Source: Pasteuria penetrans (GTDB lineage: Bacteria; Bacillota; Bacilli; Thermoactinomycetales; Thermoactinomycetaceae). Taken from it: a DNA stretch of 64,000 nucleotides. The translations under genes and the position numbers were made by a program. Location of the stretch: positions 88,030-152,029 of the forward strand of contig NZ_UZAC03000002.1 of assembly GCF_900538055.1 (NCBI RefSeq), read 5' to 3'. Shown here piece by piece: positions 1 through 10,374 of this stretch. The notes under the pieces were generated by a model. It searched no databases. It was not told where the DNA came from and saw only the letters and a program-made list of their open reading frames with translations. Position 1 is the stretch's first letter. Each line of letters begins with the position of its first letter.

Positions 1-1896
1 GCGCACCACCACGGGACGACCATGGGGACAGGTAGCGGGTTGTTGGCAATTCATCCACTGCTGCAATAATGACTCCATCTCAGCGGTGCTAAGCCGATGT
101 TGGGCCTTGATGGAAGCCCGACAGGACCAACGACTTGCCAACTCCGCCAACCAGCGGGTTGGCTTCGATTTACCCAAACGGGCCACCTCAGTCAGCCAAT
201 CGGGGAGGATAGCGGTTGCTTCTTGAACGGACCATACGGCAGGATAGGAACGGATCAAAAAGGTCGACTCGCCAAAGAAATCTACCTCTATACCAATCTC
301 TGCCAGGGAGGGTAGTAGAGACTCTAGGGCATAGGCCTCGTCGCGTGGCAATTCCACAGATATGGGGAGGAGGAGAACCTGGGACGACCCCTGATCCGCC
401 CCTTGTAAGGAAGTACACAAGCGCTCATAATGGACGCGTTCGTGAGCAGCATGCTGATCGATGAGATACATACCATCCTCTGCCTCAGCCACAATGTAAG
501 TCGCATGAATTTGGCCTACTGGTTGCAAACGAGGCCACTTCGTAGCGGGGATAGAGGACAACGACCCTGGGGATATTCCCATCCCCCCGATATTTTCCGT
601 CCCATCGGGGATCGATAAATTCTGCTGTGCAGGACGGGATTCCCCTCCTGCAGAATGGGTTTCCCAATCCCTGCGGCGATAGGGAATCGTCTGTACCCCA
701 TGTTCCTTTCCAGCCCGTCTCCCATCTGCCCTTGTGGACGGTGATATCCCCGGTTTAGAACGGGAACACAAAGCATGAGCCCTTGTCTCCACAGGAATCC
801 CACCCCCATCAGGAACCCCATCCCCGTCACGCACTACCGGCGATGTGGACGGCGTCACCGCGGGCTCCGGTGCAGGTACCAATGCGACCGGGGGGATCAA
901 TAATCCTCCTGCCTCCCTCCACGTCCGCCTTACTAATTGTGTAACCGATTCACCCAGCTCCGTTTCACAACGCAAACGAACGACTTGCTTGGCAGGGTGG
1001 ACATTGGCATCCACCCGCTGCGGATCCAACCGAACATGAAGAACCGCTACGGGATAACGACCACGCTGTAAAAGGGTTTCATATCCCCTCAGGAGAGCTT
1101 GGGATAGTGCATCCGAACGTACACACCGTCCATTGATCACCCAAACGATACCACGACGATCGGAACGCGTATGGGTAGGTCGTACTACAAGACCCTCAAT
1201 GGACCACTCTGGAGTACTCACCGCCGTGGGTAGAGCCGCCTGCGCCACCTTACCGCCAAAAACGGCATGGAGAGCGTGCCGGAGCTCCCCATCCCCCGGC
1301 GCATCCAGTAGGAAACGTTTGTTCTGCATCAATGTAATTTTCACCTTGGGATTGGCCAAAACGAGTCTCTGCACGGTATGGATCACATGGCTTGTTTCCG
1401 TCGATGTCGCGCCCAAATGATGGAGACGGGCTGGTGCGTTATAAAACAAATGCGCAACACGTATTCGGGTGCCCTGTGGCCAAGCCACTTTCCCCGTAGC
1501 ATCAACATTTCCATCCCGAATCGTATAACTACGACCTGCGTTCTCCCCCTCCTGACAAGTTACCAAGTCAACCTGGGAAACAGAAGCAATACTGGCCAGG
1601 GCCTCCCCCCGAAAACCGAGGGCCATATGGTTTTGCAAATCCCGATCACTACGGATTTTGCTCGTTGCATGACGCACGAATGCAAGTCCCACATCCCCAT
1701 CATCAAGACCTTCCCCATCGTCCTGCACGGTAAGGGAACCAACCCCTCCCTCCTCCATTTGGACAGAAACCACACCAGCACCCGCATCCAGGGAATTCTC
1801 TATCAACTCTTTTACCATGGATGCAGGTCGCTCTATGATTTCCCCTGCGGCGATACGCACCGCTACTTCCGGCGATAAAACCTGGATCTTTCCCAC
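1..1896 (-). CDS. mutL: DNA mismatch repair protein MutL (3' end beyond window)
   Basis: MutL is the matchmaker ATPase of mismatch repair; it binds MutS at a mismatch and in most Gram-positives nicks the new strand itself. The reading frame is open for 632 codons to the left edge, so only the last few residues are missing. The N-terminal GHKL ATPase has ELIENSLDAGA (about residues 30-40), DDGEG (59-63) and GFRGEAL (94-100). After a low-complexity linker (about 330-450) the C-terminal domain carries DQHAAHERVHYE near residue 480, which fits the DQHA-X2-E-X4-E endonuclease motif, and CPHGRP near the edge, so the nuclease site looks intact. The start is GTG behind a G-rich stretch; no in-frame ATG lies nearby upstream. 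The usual partner mutS is on the same strand but about 10 kb upstream. Confidence 0.96.
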   Translation of the reverse strand, partial: MGKIQVLSPEVAVRIAAGEIIERPASMVKELIENSLDAGAGVVSVQMEEGGVGSLTVQDDGEGLDDGDVGLAFVRHATSKIRSDRDLQNHMALGFRGEALASIASVSQVDLVTCQEGENAGRSYTIRDGNVDATGKVAWPQGTRIRVAHLFYNAPARLHHLGATSTETSHVIHTVQRLVLANPKVKITLMQNKRFLLDAPGDGELRHALHAVFGGKVAQAALPTAVSTPEWSIEGLVVRPTHTRSDRRGIVWVINGRCVRSDALSQALLRGYETLLQRGRYPVAVLHVRLDPQRVDANVHPAKQVVRLRCETELGESVTQLVRRTWREAGGLLIPPVALVPAPEPAVTPSTSPVVRDGDGVPDGGGIPVETRAHALCSRSKPGISPSTRADGRRAGKEHGVQTIPYRRRDWETHSAGGESRPAQQNLSIPDGTENIGGMGISPGSLSSIPATKWPRLQPVGQIHATYIVAEAEDGMYLIDQHAAHERVHYERLCTSLQGADQGSSQVLLLPISVELPRDEAYALESLLPSLAEIGIEVDFFGESTFLIRSYPAVWSVQEATAILPDWLTEVARLGKSKPTRWLAELASRWSCRASIKAQHRLSTAEMESLLQQWMNCQQPATCPHGRPVVVR

Positions 1897-4479
1897 GGTT
1901 CCCCGATCCCCCCCCGGATTTTTTATGAAGGCAAAGCAAAAGCATACCCCATCACACAACCCGCGCAATGGAAATTGATATGCAACACTCACCTGTCGTT
2001 GTGTTGATCCATGGGTCATTGATCCATGGAAAATCTGGTTATGTACCGCTTTGCACCGTAGGATCCAAAAGGCAGGAATTTCATGGTCCCTAGAACCCCG
2101 CCCCTAACTTTACATCCCTCCGGAATGAACAATTGCCTTATCTTGTTTATCAATAAATACAAAATTATAATTGAATAGATATAATAAATCCTGCGAAACA
2201 GGGTCAGGAACGATCCGGGACATTCTCATTTTTTAAAGGAGGGGATCCCCCTCCAGTGGGCATCCGAAAAATAGGAAGACGCCTCTCCTGTAGGAAATTA
2301 TGATTTTTGGCAGAAACAACGGACTCTCGCCACTAGTTTCTTTTCCTTGTCCCTCTATCTTTACTTCCTTGTCTTAGGCTCCTTTCCCAAAGACCCCTAA
2401 ATACCCTATTGCGAATGTGATATCCTAACACCCCTTTCGTTGCCGGATGATCATGGATAAATTCAGAAGAGCACTGGGTACAGCATACCCTATCGGGAGC
2501 ACAAATTTCCAAAGATGTCAGTTCCGTAGGATGATGAAATCCCCCAGCGGGTTTCCTAGAAAAGATAAACCGAAAAAAAGGAATGAAGTGAAAACCCATC
2601 CAAAATCCATATCATCAGGACACTCTTCACGTCCTTGACGCAAGGTAAGCCCTTTCCTTAATGGTTTGATACGTTTTTAGTGATAGGGCCCCATCGATCC
2701 AATCTACCCAAAACCCTTGGAAACCCATCGGCTCCCTCCGGCAACACATACGCAACATATCCCGATGGTAACCTGGCGAATACGGTCTAGAATCATGCCA
2801 TGGATCCCTTGAAAAAAATTGCGGAAACGTCAAATGAACTGCAATCCGAATCATGGATCCGACCCAAGAGATATTCCAACAACCGTAACCAGAGCTTCCA
2901 TGCAAGGCGGGCAAAGGAAATCAGTAGAGCAGACAACCCCTTTGTGTCCGCAAAAAGATCACAAGGATCTGCTACTCCCGCCCCCCCTGCATCTCCAATC
3001 TTCAGACTAAAAAACACCCCTACTATATATATTTTCTATTTTTTTCAAAAACTACATAACCTTCAGGGTGAGACCTATAGATTACAGCTTTCGATGCTGA
3101 TGCAAAAACACACTCCCCACAATCCGTTCTGCTTGACCCTATTATTTCACAATATTAATTCATGGTTTGAATCGATAGTTTGGAAAGTAAAAAAATGACG
3201 AAAGATGACATGACTGGTTAGGATGGTGACTGCCGCCATTCCATGATCCGCGCCCGCGCTATATTCTAAGACAGCTATCCCTTCATAAAATATCTTTATT
3301 TTTTATGTATTCTTGTTCTATTTTTTAAAATTTTACCCGCAACTAGCAATTACAATCTATTATACGACGATACAACCTCTGGGGGATGTAGAGAAACCCC
3401 CCATAAAACAAACTGTGAACGAGATGATCGTCGAGAAGACGATAGGACCGTTGAACTCCAATGCAGGGCAAGTTCAATACTTCGAACAAACTCCCACGAA
3501 AACGCGCATGATCGTCTTCCCTTCTACGCACACCATCCCTCGGATAGTTCTAAATCCGTGTGCCACAGCAACAGATACCCCTACATTCATTCCAGTTCCC
3601 TGGAGCCCCATTTCAAGACAAACCTATACCCTCTGAGGGTAGGATTTTGCTATCCTGAGGTCCGGTCCAGCGTAACAAAGCATGGAATTCAAAAGTAAAG
3701 TGGCAACAACCCCAGCCGGCATCAGACACATACCACCATTATTTTCCCTATTCCCCCATATAATAATATAAAAAATATGCAATCACATAAATTTTATCAT
3801 GACCACCTCTAGAACAACCAGAAAGAGCCAAACAACCACATTTAGAGCAAACAACAACGAAACTCAAGACCACTTACTTTATGTTGGTATGGGGGAACCC
3901 TGTGGAACCGTAATCCGATGGGAATCACAACCCCAATTCCTGTAGAAAGTCAAACTCCAGGTACCCCCCGATAAAAACCCTCTCGCTCGGCTTCCGTCCT
4001 ATGCCCCGGATGAAGAACACACCCTAATAGCCAGACAATCGTCACGCATGCGATGGTAACGTATGTATGTATATTTTGTCAACAGTACAGGACCAGAAGA
4101 TAGTGTAGAATAATAACACCATTTTAAAACATGATAATGACAATGATGTGGAGGGGAGTAGATCTCCATCCAATCCATCCTTACCATTCAAAATTAGGAA
4201 AAATACACCCAATGAATATCCCAAACCCAAAGTTCAACCAAAGACTGTTCACCCATGTCATTACAATTATTGGGCAATACCCCGCTCCCCTCGTCCGTAT
4301 GCCCTCCTGGAAATACATAAATCCTATATTTCTCAATGAATGATTTATTCAGATTATTATGTAATAAATTTACAATATCTGCGTCTCATTGGTTGAAAAA
4401 TAATGGAAAATCCATCTGTCATTGTTATATAATGTTACTTATTTAAGAATGAAAACATCACAAGGAGGATAGATGACAG
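1897..4479. other. Long gap without recognisable genes
   Basis: About 2.6 kb of mixed AT-rich and C-rich sequence upstream of mutL. The open frames here are short, overlap on both strands and show no family motif or convincing ribosome binding site. I see no tRNA, repeat array or clear intron domain. It is probably decayed sequence lying between mutS and mutL, with the promoter of the transposase gene at its right end. Confidence 0.5.
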
Positions 4480-5529
4480 ATGACCCCCCAGCATTGCGGC
4501 ACAACATCTAACCATCGCGAAGTAGAAGAGGCAGAAAAGAAAGCAATTTCCCTGCAGAATCGTTTGTTATCCATGATAGGCTCGGACAACCTTTCTGATA
4601 TGGAATTGGCTTACATCATCTTTGGCCTGTTTTTCACTGAATATGCACCCTCATATATGGAGAGATACGGTAATTACCATAATACAATAGGGAGACCATG
4701 CACGCATATACTCATTTCATTGATCATAGATATGATTAAGGAGTTTTTGAAGTGTAGCGATCGCATACTGATAGATCAACTTCCGCGTGAGGGTCCTCTC
4801 TTTGAGGCGTTAGATGGTAAAAAAGGTAGACCTCTTATGGGTGAAAGAACACTATATGAAGGCCGAAATCGTCTCGGCGCATACGAAGAAACCACGGGCT
4901 GCAAGGTCAGGGATCAATTCTACTTTGACTTCACCCAGTTTCTGATGGAGATAGTTAGCATGTACCCCAGTCTTCATCGAATGGATGCATCTCTCATTGA
5001 GAGCTGCATCAGAAAACTGAGCCGCAACACATTGGCTCTCCTGGTTATCAAGATTGCGGTTCGTCAGATGGCCAAACTTTCCCTCCCCATTCCACCTGAA
5101 TGGGAAATCTTCCTGCAACCCAATTGCGGAATGGCGGATATCAACGGAACCCAGGCCTTTTCTTGCGAATCCCTTCTCTTTCTTCCCATGGATGACCCGA
5201 CGGACAAGGTCAAACAAAGGACAACGCTACTGGAGATTTGTCTAGCCCTTGAATGCTTTGGAAATAAGTATGAGAGGTTTCAATCCACCCCAGCCTACAT
5301 ACTGTTGCAAAGGATGGTAGGAGAACAAACGGAAGAAATTGAGCAGGGGGGTCAGAAGAGATTCACGGTACGTTCCGAGTGGCTACCTGGCAGTTTACAA
5401 GACCCCCTTGATCCAGATGCCCAGGACCGTATCAAGGGTAAGCAATTGTGTAGGGAATACGTCTGTAGCCTTGTCAGAGCCTGTGATGAGAAAAAAGAAC
5501 ACGATCAACCATATAAACATAATTTCTAG
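4480..5529 (+). pseudogene. Truncated DDE transposase (IS1182-like), N-terminal two thirds
   Basis: A 349-codon frame with a good AAGGAGGAT site ahead of two overlapping ATGs; the ATG used here keeps the long frame. It is related to the transposase pseudogene at the right end of this window: both share a PAEW/PPEW...FL segment, a stretch ending in EQTEE, and the GSLQ-P-DPDAQ motif typical of IS1182-like transposases just before the second catalytic region. After that motif the frame ends in unrelated sequence, so the C-terminal cysteine-containing part and last catalytic segment are missing. The element is presumably dead. The family name is inferred from motif layout; the length deficit is seen directly by comparison with the other copy. 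Confidence 0.72.
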
Positions 5530-6128
5530 GTAAGATATAACTGTCATGGAATAAGGAAAAATTACAGTAAGAAGGAAGAGTAAGTTGGTTCAAGGGTAAA
5601 GGGAATGAGGGGAGGTTTGCATTCCCAATTTGGTGTTTGGAGGGCCCTAAAGGGGCTCTTTCTTTGTCCTTCCTGTGTCGTTGGATGACCGGTTCCAAGA
5701 GCTGTTTGTTATTTATTATTTTATCTAAAATATAATAAATATAAATTGACTCTAACTATCCCAGATATCCATTATATTATTTTCTATCATAGTTCATCCT
5801 TCATTCGGATACCCATAATTTCCCATCAGACTCCTAGGACTCTTTTCAAGTTCATACTGGCCGCCCCTTTTTCCCCGTCCTAAATTTGCCACCCCTTTGA
5901 TTAAGCCCGCCCCTGAGGTCATCCCACGTCGGGTAGAGCTCTGGCTGGTATCTCAGACAACCCTAGCGTTATGCGACTCTTTTATTTGCCCTATCTTGAC
6001 CTATTCCCCGCTCCTGGACGGGTTACGGAACCCCACGTCGCCTGATTCCAGCTTGCGATGATCTCCTCTGATTCTATTAGGCTCCCTGGTACAATTGACC
6101 CTGATCGGTACAATAGGGGTACTTTCCC
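5530..6128. other. Gap with terminator-like hairpin and possible intron 3' remnant
   Basis: A GC-rich inverted repeat around 5639-5668 followed by a T-rich run could terminate the truncated transposase transcript. Around 5930-5985, read on the minus strand, there is a GAGTCGCATAA stretch followed by TGTCTGAGATACCAGCC and CTACCCGAC, which resembles domain V/VI and the 3' end of the group II introns elsewhere in the window, with most of domain V deleted. The rest shows nothing I recognise. Confidence 0.4.
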
Positions 6129-6550
6129 GTGGGGGTAAACATGAAAACAATTCGAAAAAAATGCTCGTTGGAATTCAAACAAAAGGCGGGTGAACAAGTC
6201 AAGAATGGACAACATATTGCCCAGATATCTAGGCAGTGTGACGTTGCTGTCAGTACAATCAGGAGGTGGGTAAAAGAGGACAGAGAGGGCGTGCTGTCTG
6301 TTTCATTTCCTCCATCCAGGAGCCGATATCCGATGGATTTACTATCCCCTCGATCTCTACAGGGAGAAATTGATGATTTGAAAAGGCTTCTAGGCAATAG
6401 AAAATTGAAAATTAGTCGATTGAGGGAAAAGACGGGGGGAAATGAAAAAAAACGCTACACCATGGAGCTAAAGAAGAAAATAGTGAAAAAAGCTCTACAT
6501 AACGGTACTGTGTATGAAGTTGATCGTAACTATGGGCTCATCCCCAGAAC
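6129..6550 (+). pseudogene. IS3-family OrfA relic, interrupted by an IS256-type element
   Basis: The frame begins MKTIRKKCSLEFKQKA and contains a helix-turn-helix (AQISRQCDVAVSTIRRWVK) typical of the IS3 OrfA / transposase_8 family. A second related HTH start (KRYTMELKKKIVKKAL) follows and is cut in the middle of its recognition helix at GLIPRT. The missing continuation, VRSWVKQY, is found immediately right of the inserted element (from 9868). Joining the two sides restores one OrfA frame, so this gene was intact across the site before the insertion. The remainder (OrfB) is a fragment at 9890-10300. Confidence 0.75.
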
Positions 6551-6675
6551 GGGGACGGTCAGATCTTTCTGTACGGAACCTCCATACGTCAAAAAACCCG
6601 CTCCAGTAAGGAGAAGGGTTTTATTTGTTTAAAAATGTTAATTGGGAATCCAACCCGAACCCTTGTATCTATCTT
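6551..6675 (+). repeat. Left terminal inverted repeat of the IS256-type element
   Basis: Matches the inverse complement of 9743-9867 with few substitutions. It contains a decayed version of the terminator hairpin that is perfect in the right copy (here CCCGCTCC/GGAGAAGGG), so this end has diverged slightly more. Confidence 0.85.
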
Positions 6676-7350
6676 TCTCTATACCTTTCAGGCCTCATTG
6701 GGTATGATTTAATATATATTCATAAATGCATTTATATTGTTATTTTTATTTGATAATTATGAATATGATACAAGGATTGCCCCTATCGTGTCAGATTCAG
6801 ATGATGATGATCCCCATAATGTGTACTTGTGAGGCCTGTAAAATCTTGTTGGGGGTTCCCAAAGGCCTGGTAACACTTGCACACTTGCATTGCAGTGTTA
6901 GGGATTCCGTCCCTTCCATTAGACCCAGGGGATTGGGAAGTTCCACTGGCACCCATATCATACCCCGGTGGTGTGTATCAGACCTTGTGGAACCTAGGGA
7001 GAGACCAGCGGGAAGTCGCTAACAGCTGCGGTATTCGGATCAGGACTGGGCCTAAATTGTACAGACCCTTGCGCAGGGAATCCGAAACCCAGGGAGGCAG
7101 TGGCACCTGTTTTCGGAGATCCTTGTATACTCATGGGACCTTGATAAACCGGGGGACCAACAGGGGTACCCACAGTGACGCCCCCAGAATCTAATCGAAC
7201 CTACATTCAGGAATTCCGTATATCACCTACGGGATCCCCTAGATTCTTCCCCCGAGGGGATCAGGAATGTGGGCTAAGAGGACACCGGGGAATCTGGTAC
7301 GGTGGTAAGCCGGATACCACCAGGACGTATCAAACCATTGTAGCCATTTT
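6676..7350. other. Non-coding interior of the IS256-type element, possibly a decayed passenger gene
   Basis: No intact frame. Read on the minus strand, short pieces in different frames are rich in glycine, proline and threonine (for example TPVGPPVYQGP and GTSQSPGSNGRDG), separated by stops. This could be the remnant of a collagen-like or other low-complexity gene carried by the element, but the evidence is weak. Confidence 0.3.
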
Positions 7351-8877
7351 CTATAACAAAAGCTGATTATGCCGTATCCATAATAGACCATTGCAACATT
7401 CAATAGTTTGTTTTGCCAACGAGGCAAGGATGTTCCCCAATTCTTGGCAATCTCCTTTCCATCCCTTTATACATATCTCCATAAGACTCCGACAGTTTTT
7501 CTCGACACGCCCTATTCTAAACTCAAAACATTTTTCCTTATCAGAAATTTCTTCATCAAGGATTAGATCCCCTTCCTTGAATGGGAAAATAAGGGGGGAT
7601 TTTTCCATCCTCAGTCCAGCTATGTGGGCTGCTCTCTCTTGTTCCTCTGTGCTGCGAAATCCACCTTTCCAATCAGCCCAGCGGCTTATGAGCCTATTCA
7701 TACTCTCAATCCTATTAGTATTCAATAAAACCCTAATAATTTCTGGATTACTAAAAAACTTGACAACATTCGTATGTGATTCTATATTTACACATAAGTA
7801 TTCTATAGCGTCTTTCATTTCACCACCGTAGGTGGACTCGAGGGCGGACTTGAGAAGCCCAAATCTTTCCCAAACCTCTTCCTTGGTGGTGCCTTTTAAG
7901 ACCCAGTAAGCTGCCTTCAAAAACACCGATCCCAATGGTCCTTTCAAACATTTCGGGATCTTTTTTCCTAGGTTACGAGTGAGGTGGACACCGCAGTAAT
8001 GCAGCTCGGCTTGCGGAAATATCTTATCTCGTAAACCGGCGAACGACCGATGACGGTCGCTCAACATTAACTCCACATTCTTTGTAGAGAAACCCCGCTT
8101 CACCAGTTCCCCAACAAGCAGGGCATAATTGTCGGTAGATTCACTGTCCACGCTCTTACAACCCAAATATACCAGCTTGATGCCCTCGTCATCTATGAAG
8201 ATCCCGAGGGCTGTAAGTACGGGTTTTCCCCGTTTACGCTTCTTTTTCCTCTTACCCTTATGGGTGATGATGTCAGTGTGATCATAGGAGGCATCCAACA
8301 TGATGCCAAAACATTTGTAACCGCTCAAATCCTGGTTACCAAAAGAATCTAGCCTGTTATAAAGAGGTTGGATATGGGATTTTAGAGTGGATGGTGAGAT
8401 CTCGATACCCCTTGCCTCATACAAGAGTTCGGATATACTCTGAAATGATATGCCTCTTATCCAAGAACCTTCCACTAATTTGAGATCACGATATCCCAAA
8501 ATACCCGAATCGCCAATCATTTGAGTGGTAACGGCCTCACGCAATTGAGGAATGCGTATTTTCAACCCGTTTCGTTCACGAAGGGTGAACCCATTACGAG
8601 AGTTTCCAGGCATCATTTCATGGTTATACCATTGCTCAAAGCACAAACCTAGCTCTATAGCGTGCTTTAAACCGTTTGTACAAAACTCCTCTTCAATATC
8701 ATCCACCCTATGATTCGCTAGTGGGGTTCTGATGAACGTAGAGAGAAACATCCTTGTTGATTGTTTGGGATATGTAGTAATAAACTGGTGCATTCGAACA
8801 GCCATGTCGTTATCCCCTAAACAAATTTTAGCGGCTTTTGCCAGGTGGGAAGCTATCTCACGTTCCTCCTTAGACAC
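7351..8877 (-). CDS. IS256-family (mutator-type) transposase
   Basis: A 508-residue DDE transposase that would cut and paste the surrounding element. Visible catalytic features are MLDASYD (Asp195), LMLSDRH (Asp274) and TNRIESMNR (Glu391); the CGVHLTRNLGKKIPK segment (about 295-309) is the conserved C/H motif between the second Asp and the Glu in this family. The start is GTG inside GTGTCTAAGGAGG, 44 bp behind the stop of the preceding small ORF, so the two are probably cotranscribed. It is longer than typical IS256 transposases (about 390-420), mainly through a longer N-terminus. No frameshift is seen, so it may still be active. Confidence 0.9.
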   Translation of the reverse strand: MSKEEREIASHLAKAAKICLGDNDMAVRMHQFITTYPKQSTRMFLSTFIRTPLANHRVDDIEEEFCTNGLKHAIELGLCFEQWYNHEMMPGNSRNGFTLRERNGLKIRIPQLREAVTTQMIGDSGILGYRDLKLVEGSWIRGISFQSISELLYEARGIEISPSTLKSHIQPLYNRLDSFGNQDLSGYKCFGIMLDASYDHTDIITHKGKRKKKRKRGKPVLTALGIFIDDEGIKLVYLGCKSVDSESTDNYALLVGELVKRGFSTKNVELMLSDRHRSFAGLRDKIFPQAELHYCGVHLTRNLGKKIPKCLKGPLGSVFLKAAYWVLKGTTKEEVWERFGLLKSALESTYGGEMKDAIEYLCVNIESHTNVVKFFSNPEIIRVLLNTNRIESMNRLISRWADWKGGFRSTEEQERAAHIAGLRMEKSPLIFPFKEGDLILDEEISDKEKCFEFRIGRVEKNCRSLMEICIKGWKGDCQELGNILASLAKQTIECCNGLLWIRHNQLLL

Positions 8878-8921
8878 TGTTATGTCGTCTGATCCGTAGA
8901 TTGCATCTGTAGATAATATCC

Positions 8922-9368
8922 TTAAGAGCTTTTGGTCTCTCTTCCATAGTACCGCTGCTCTCTCCCCCTCTTAGCGTTGTTTTCCTCCTTTTGTTCTTTC
9001 AATGACTCATTGTTGGGCTTTGGACACCATTTTTCAGCAATAGGGTCCTCCCCCTCTTTCGACTGTTGCTGTTCAAAACCCTGTTTACGATCATTGGGCC
9101 GGGAGGGGGGTGCTCCCTCACGTTCGAATTCCTCTGACAACGCGCAGAGGGATTCTCTTACTTTCCTAACCCTATCCCTTTGTTCAACAGGAGTAAGCGG
9201 GGAATTCTCTATTTCTCTTGCCTCTTCAACAATATATTTCAATTGCGTTGGATCCCCGCTGGCTATGAAGTCCCCATAGCTGTACTGCAGAGGTGAAACA
9301 TGAAAAAGGGGCTGGCTTGACGGGTTGTCTTTTCGGGAAATTGTGGTACAATGACGTGGAGTGCTCAT
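8922..9368 (-). CDS. Passenger ORF of the IS256-type element, unknown function
   Basis: A 148-residue hydrophilic protein with no family I recognise. It has a strong ribosome binding site (AAAGGGGAGGAAGAA directly ahead of the ATG). The N-terminal third is neutral and contains a YSYGDFIASGDP stretch; residues about 50-85 are rich in Glu/Arg and probably helical (EEAREIENSPL, RVRKVRESLC); the C-terminal third is a charged, low-complexity tail rich in Glu, Lys, Gln and Asn. It lies inside the terminal repeats and just upstream of the transposase, so an accessory or regulatory role in transposition is possible but is inference only. Confidence 0.6.
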   Translation of the reverse strand: MSTPRHCTTISRKDNPSSQPLFHVSPLQYSYGDFIASGDPTQLKYIVEEAREIENSPLTPVEQRDRVRKVRESLCALSEEFEREGAPPSRPNDRKQGFEQQQSKEGEDPIAEKWCPKPNNESLKEQKEENNAKRGREQRYYGRETKSS

Positions 9369-9742
9369 TTCTTCCTCCCCTTTCGAAAGTATGTTTAGAC
9401 TTTGGTGGGTTTGAATATCTTAGACAATAGGGTGTGAAGTATTTGGGCACTCTTTTGTGTGCGATTTCTTGCGAACCATGTTTTTTCCCATTCCCTTTAC
9501 CATCATTTCGGTAATAACAGCGAACATTTGCTACAATATACACTGTAAGATTATATTTTGCAAGACGTATTTCTATATGAATTTGGCCTCACGGATAATT
9601 GCAAAGATCTACCTTGACAAGGGTTGAATATTATGGTTTTCGTAATTCGATGTTATTTATACAAAAAAATTCTGAACTTTTACAACAAACAAACAATATC
9701 ATCGTTTAATATAGATATAAAATTACTATAAACAGGTCCTGA

Positions 9743-9867
9743 ATAGATAGATACAGGATTCGGGTTGGATTCCCAATTAACATTTTTAAACAAATAAAAC
9801 CCTGCTCCTTGCTGGAGCAGGGTTTTTGACGTACAGAGGTTCCGTACAGAAAGATCTGACCGTCCCC
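9743..9867 (-). repeat. Right terminal inverted repeat of the IS256-type element
   Basis: Inverted copy of 6551-6675. It contains a strong hairpin, AACCCTGCTCC with GGAGCAGGGTT, followed by a T run on either strand. Such a bidirectional terminator near the end would insulate the element from outside transcription. Confidence 0.85.
9801..9831. terminator. Bidirectional rho-independent terminator in the IS right end
   Basis: An 11-bp GC-rich stem (AACCCTGCTCC / GGAGCAGGGTT) with the loop TTGCT and T runs on the 3' side of both strands. It is duplicated in degenerate form in the left inverted repeat. Confidence 0.8.
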
Positions 9868-10330
9868 CCCAGAACCGTCCGAAGTTGGGTGAAGCAGTAT
9901 TAAGATGAAAGGGGATCTTTGGGAAAAGACAGGGGATAAGGAGAAAAGGGAACATTCCTGGGTATACCTTAGGTGGAAAGAGAAGAAAGATAAGTGATAA
10001 AAGGGTCATGGATATTGTGTCATCACAAATAACAGAAAATAAATTTGATACCCATGGTTATCGAAAACTAGCATCATACAAAATAAGGGGAAGAAATGAT
10101 ATTATTGTTAATCATAATAAAACGTACCGTCTCTGCAGAGAGTCAGGACTTCTCCATCGTCGAGGAAAGAAGCGTTGCTCCCCCCTACCCACTAATAGGG
10201 CCTATGAACGGGAAGTAACGGCCTCCAATCGGCTCTGGGAAATGGATATTCAGCATAAACGGCTTGCGGACCTGCGGACCACACTTTGGTAACCTGCTAC
10301 CTACTAGCCGGTTACGAAGCGCCAAGCAAC
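9868..10330 (+). pseudogene. IS3-family OrfA end and OrfB N-terminal fragment
   Basis: Starts with the rest of the OrfA recognition helix (RTVRSWVKQY) interrupted by the IS256-type element. A frameshifted OrfB start follows, then from 10008 an open stretch reading HGYRKLASYKIRGR...VNHNKTYRLCRESGLLHRRGKK...NRLWEMDI. This matches the HTH_21 region of IS3 OrfB up to the first catalytic Asp of the rve domain (WEMDI). The integrase core is then lost in unrelated sequence. It is a dead remnant. Confidence 0.72.
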
Positions 10331-10374
10331 CTTCATCTCCTGAACGACTTCTTGACACACAACCCCCCGATGGA

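Larger units (their letters stand above)
6551..9867 (-). mobile_element. Complete IS256-type insertion element with about 125-bp inverted ends
   Basis: A 3317-bp element. The left end reads GGGGACGGTCAGATC and the right end is its inverse complement; the similarity continues about 125 bp inward with few differences (about 6551-6675 against 9743-9867). Both ends are flanked by the direct repeat CCCAGAAC (6543-6550 and 9868-9875), an 8-bp target duplication, the size known for IS256-family insertions. Inside are a 508-codon IS256-type transposase and an upstream 148-codon ORF, both on the minus strand. The element is about twice the usual IS256 length. It is inserted in an IS3-family orfA. Confidence 0.85.

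Noticed and set aside
1..830. Several plus- and minus-strand frames overlapping mutL
   Set aside because: All are in other frames of the clear MutL coding sequence.
1378..1878. A 166-codon plus-strand frame
   Set aside because: Entirely antisense to the MutL ATPase domain.
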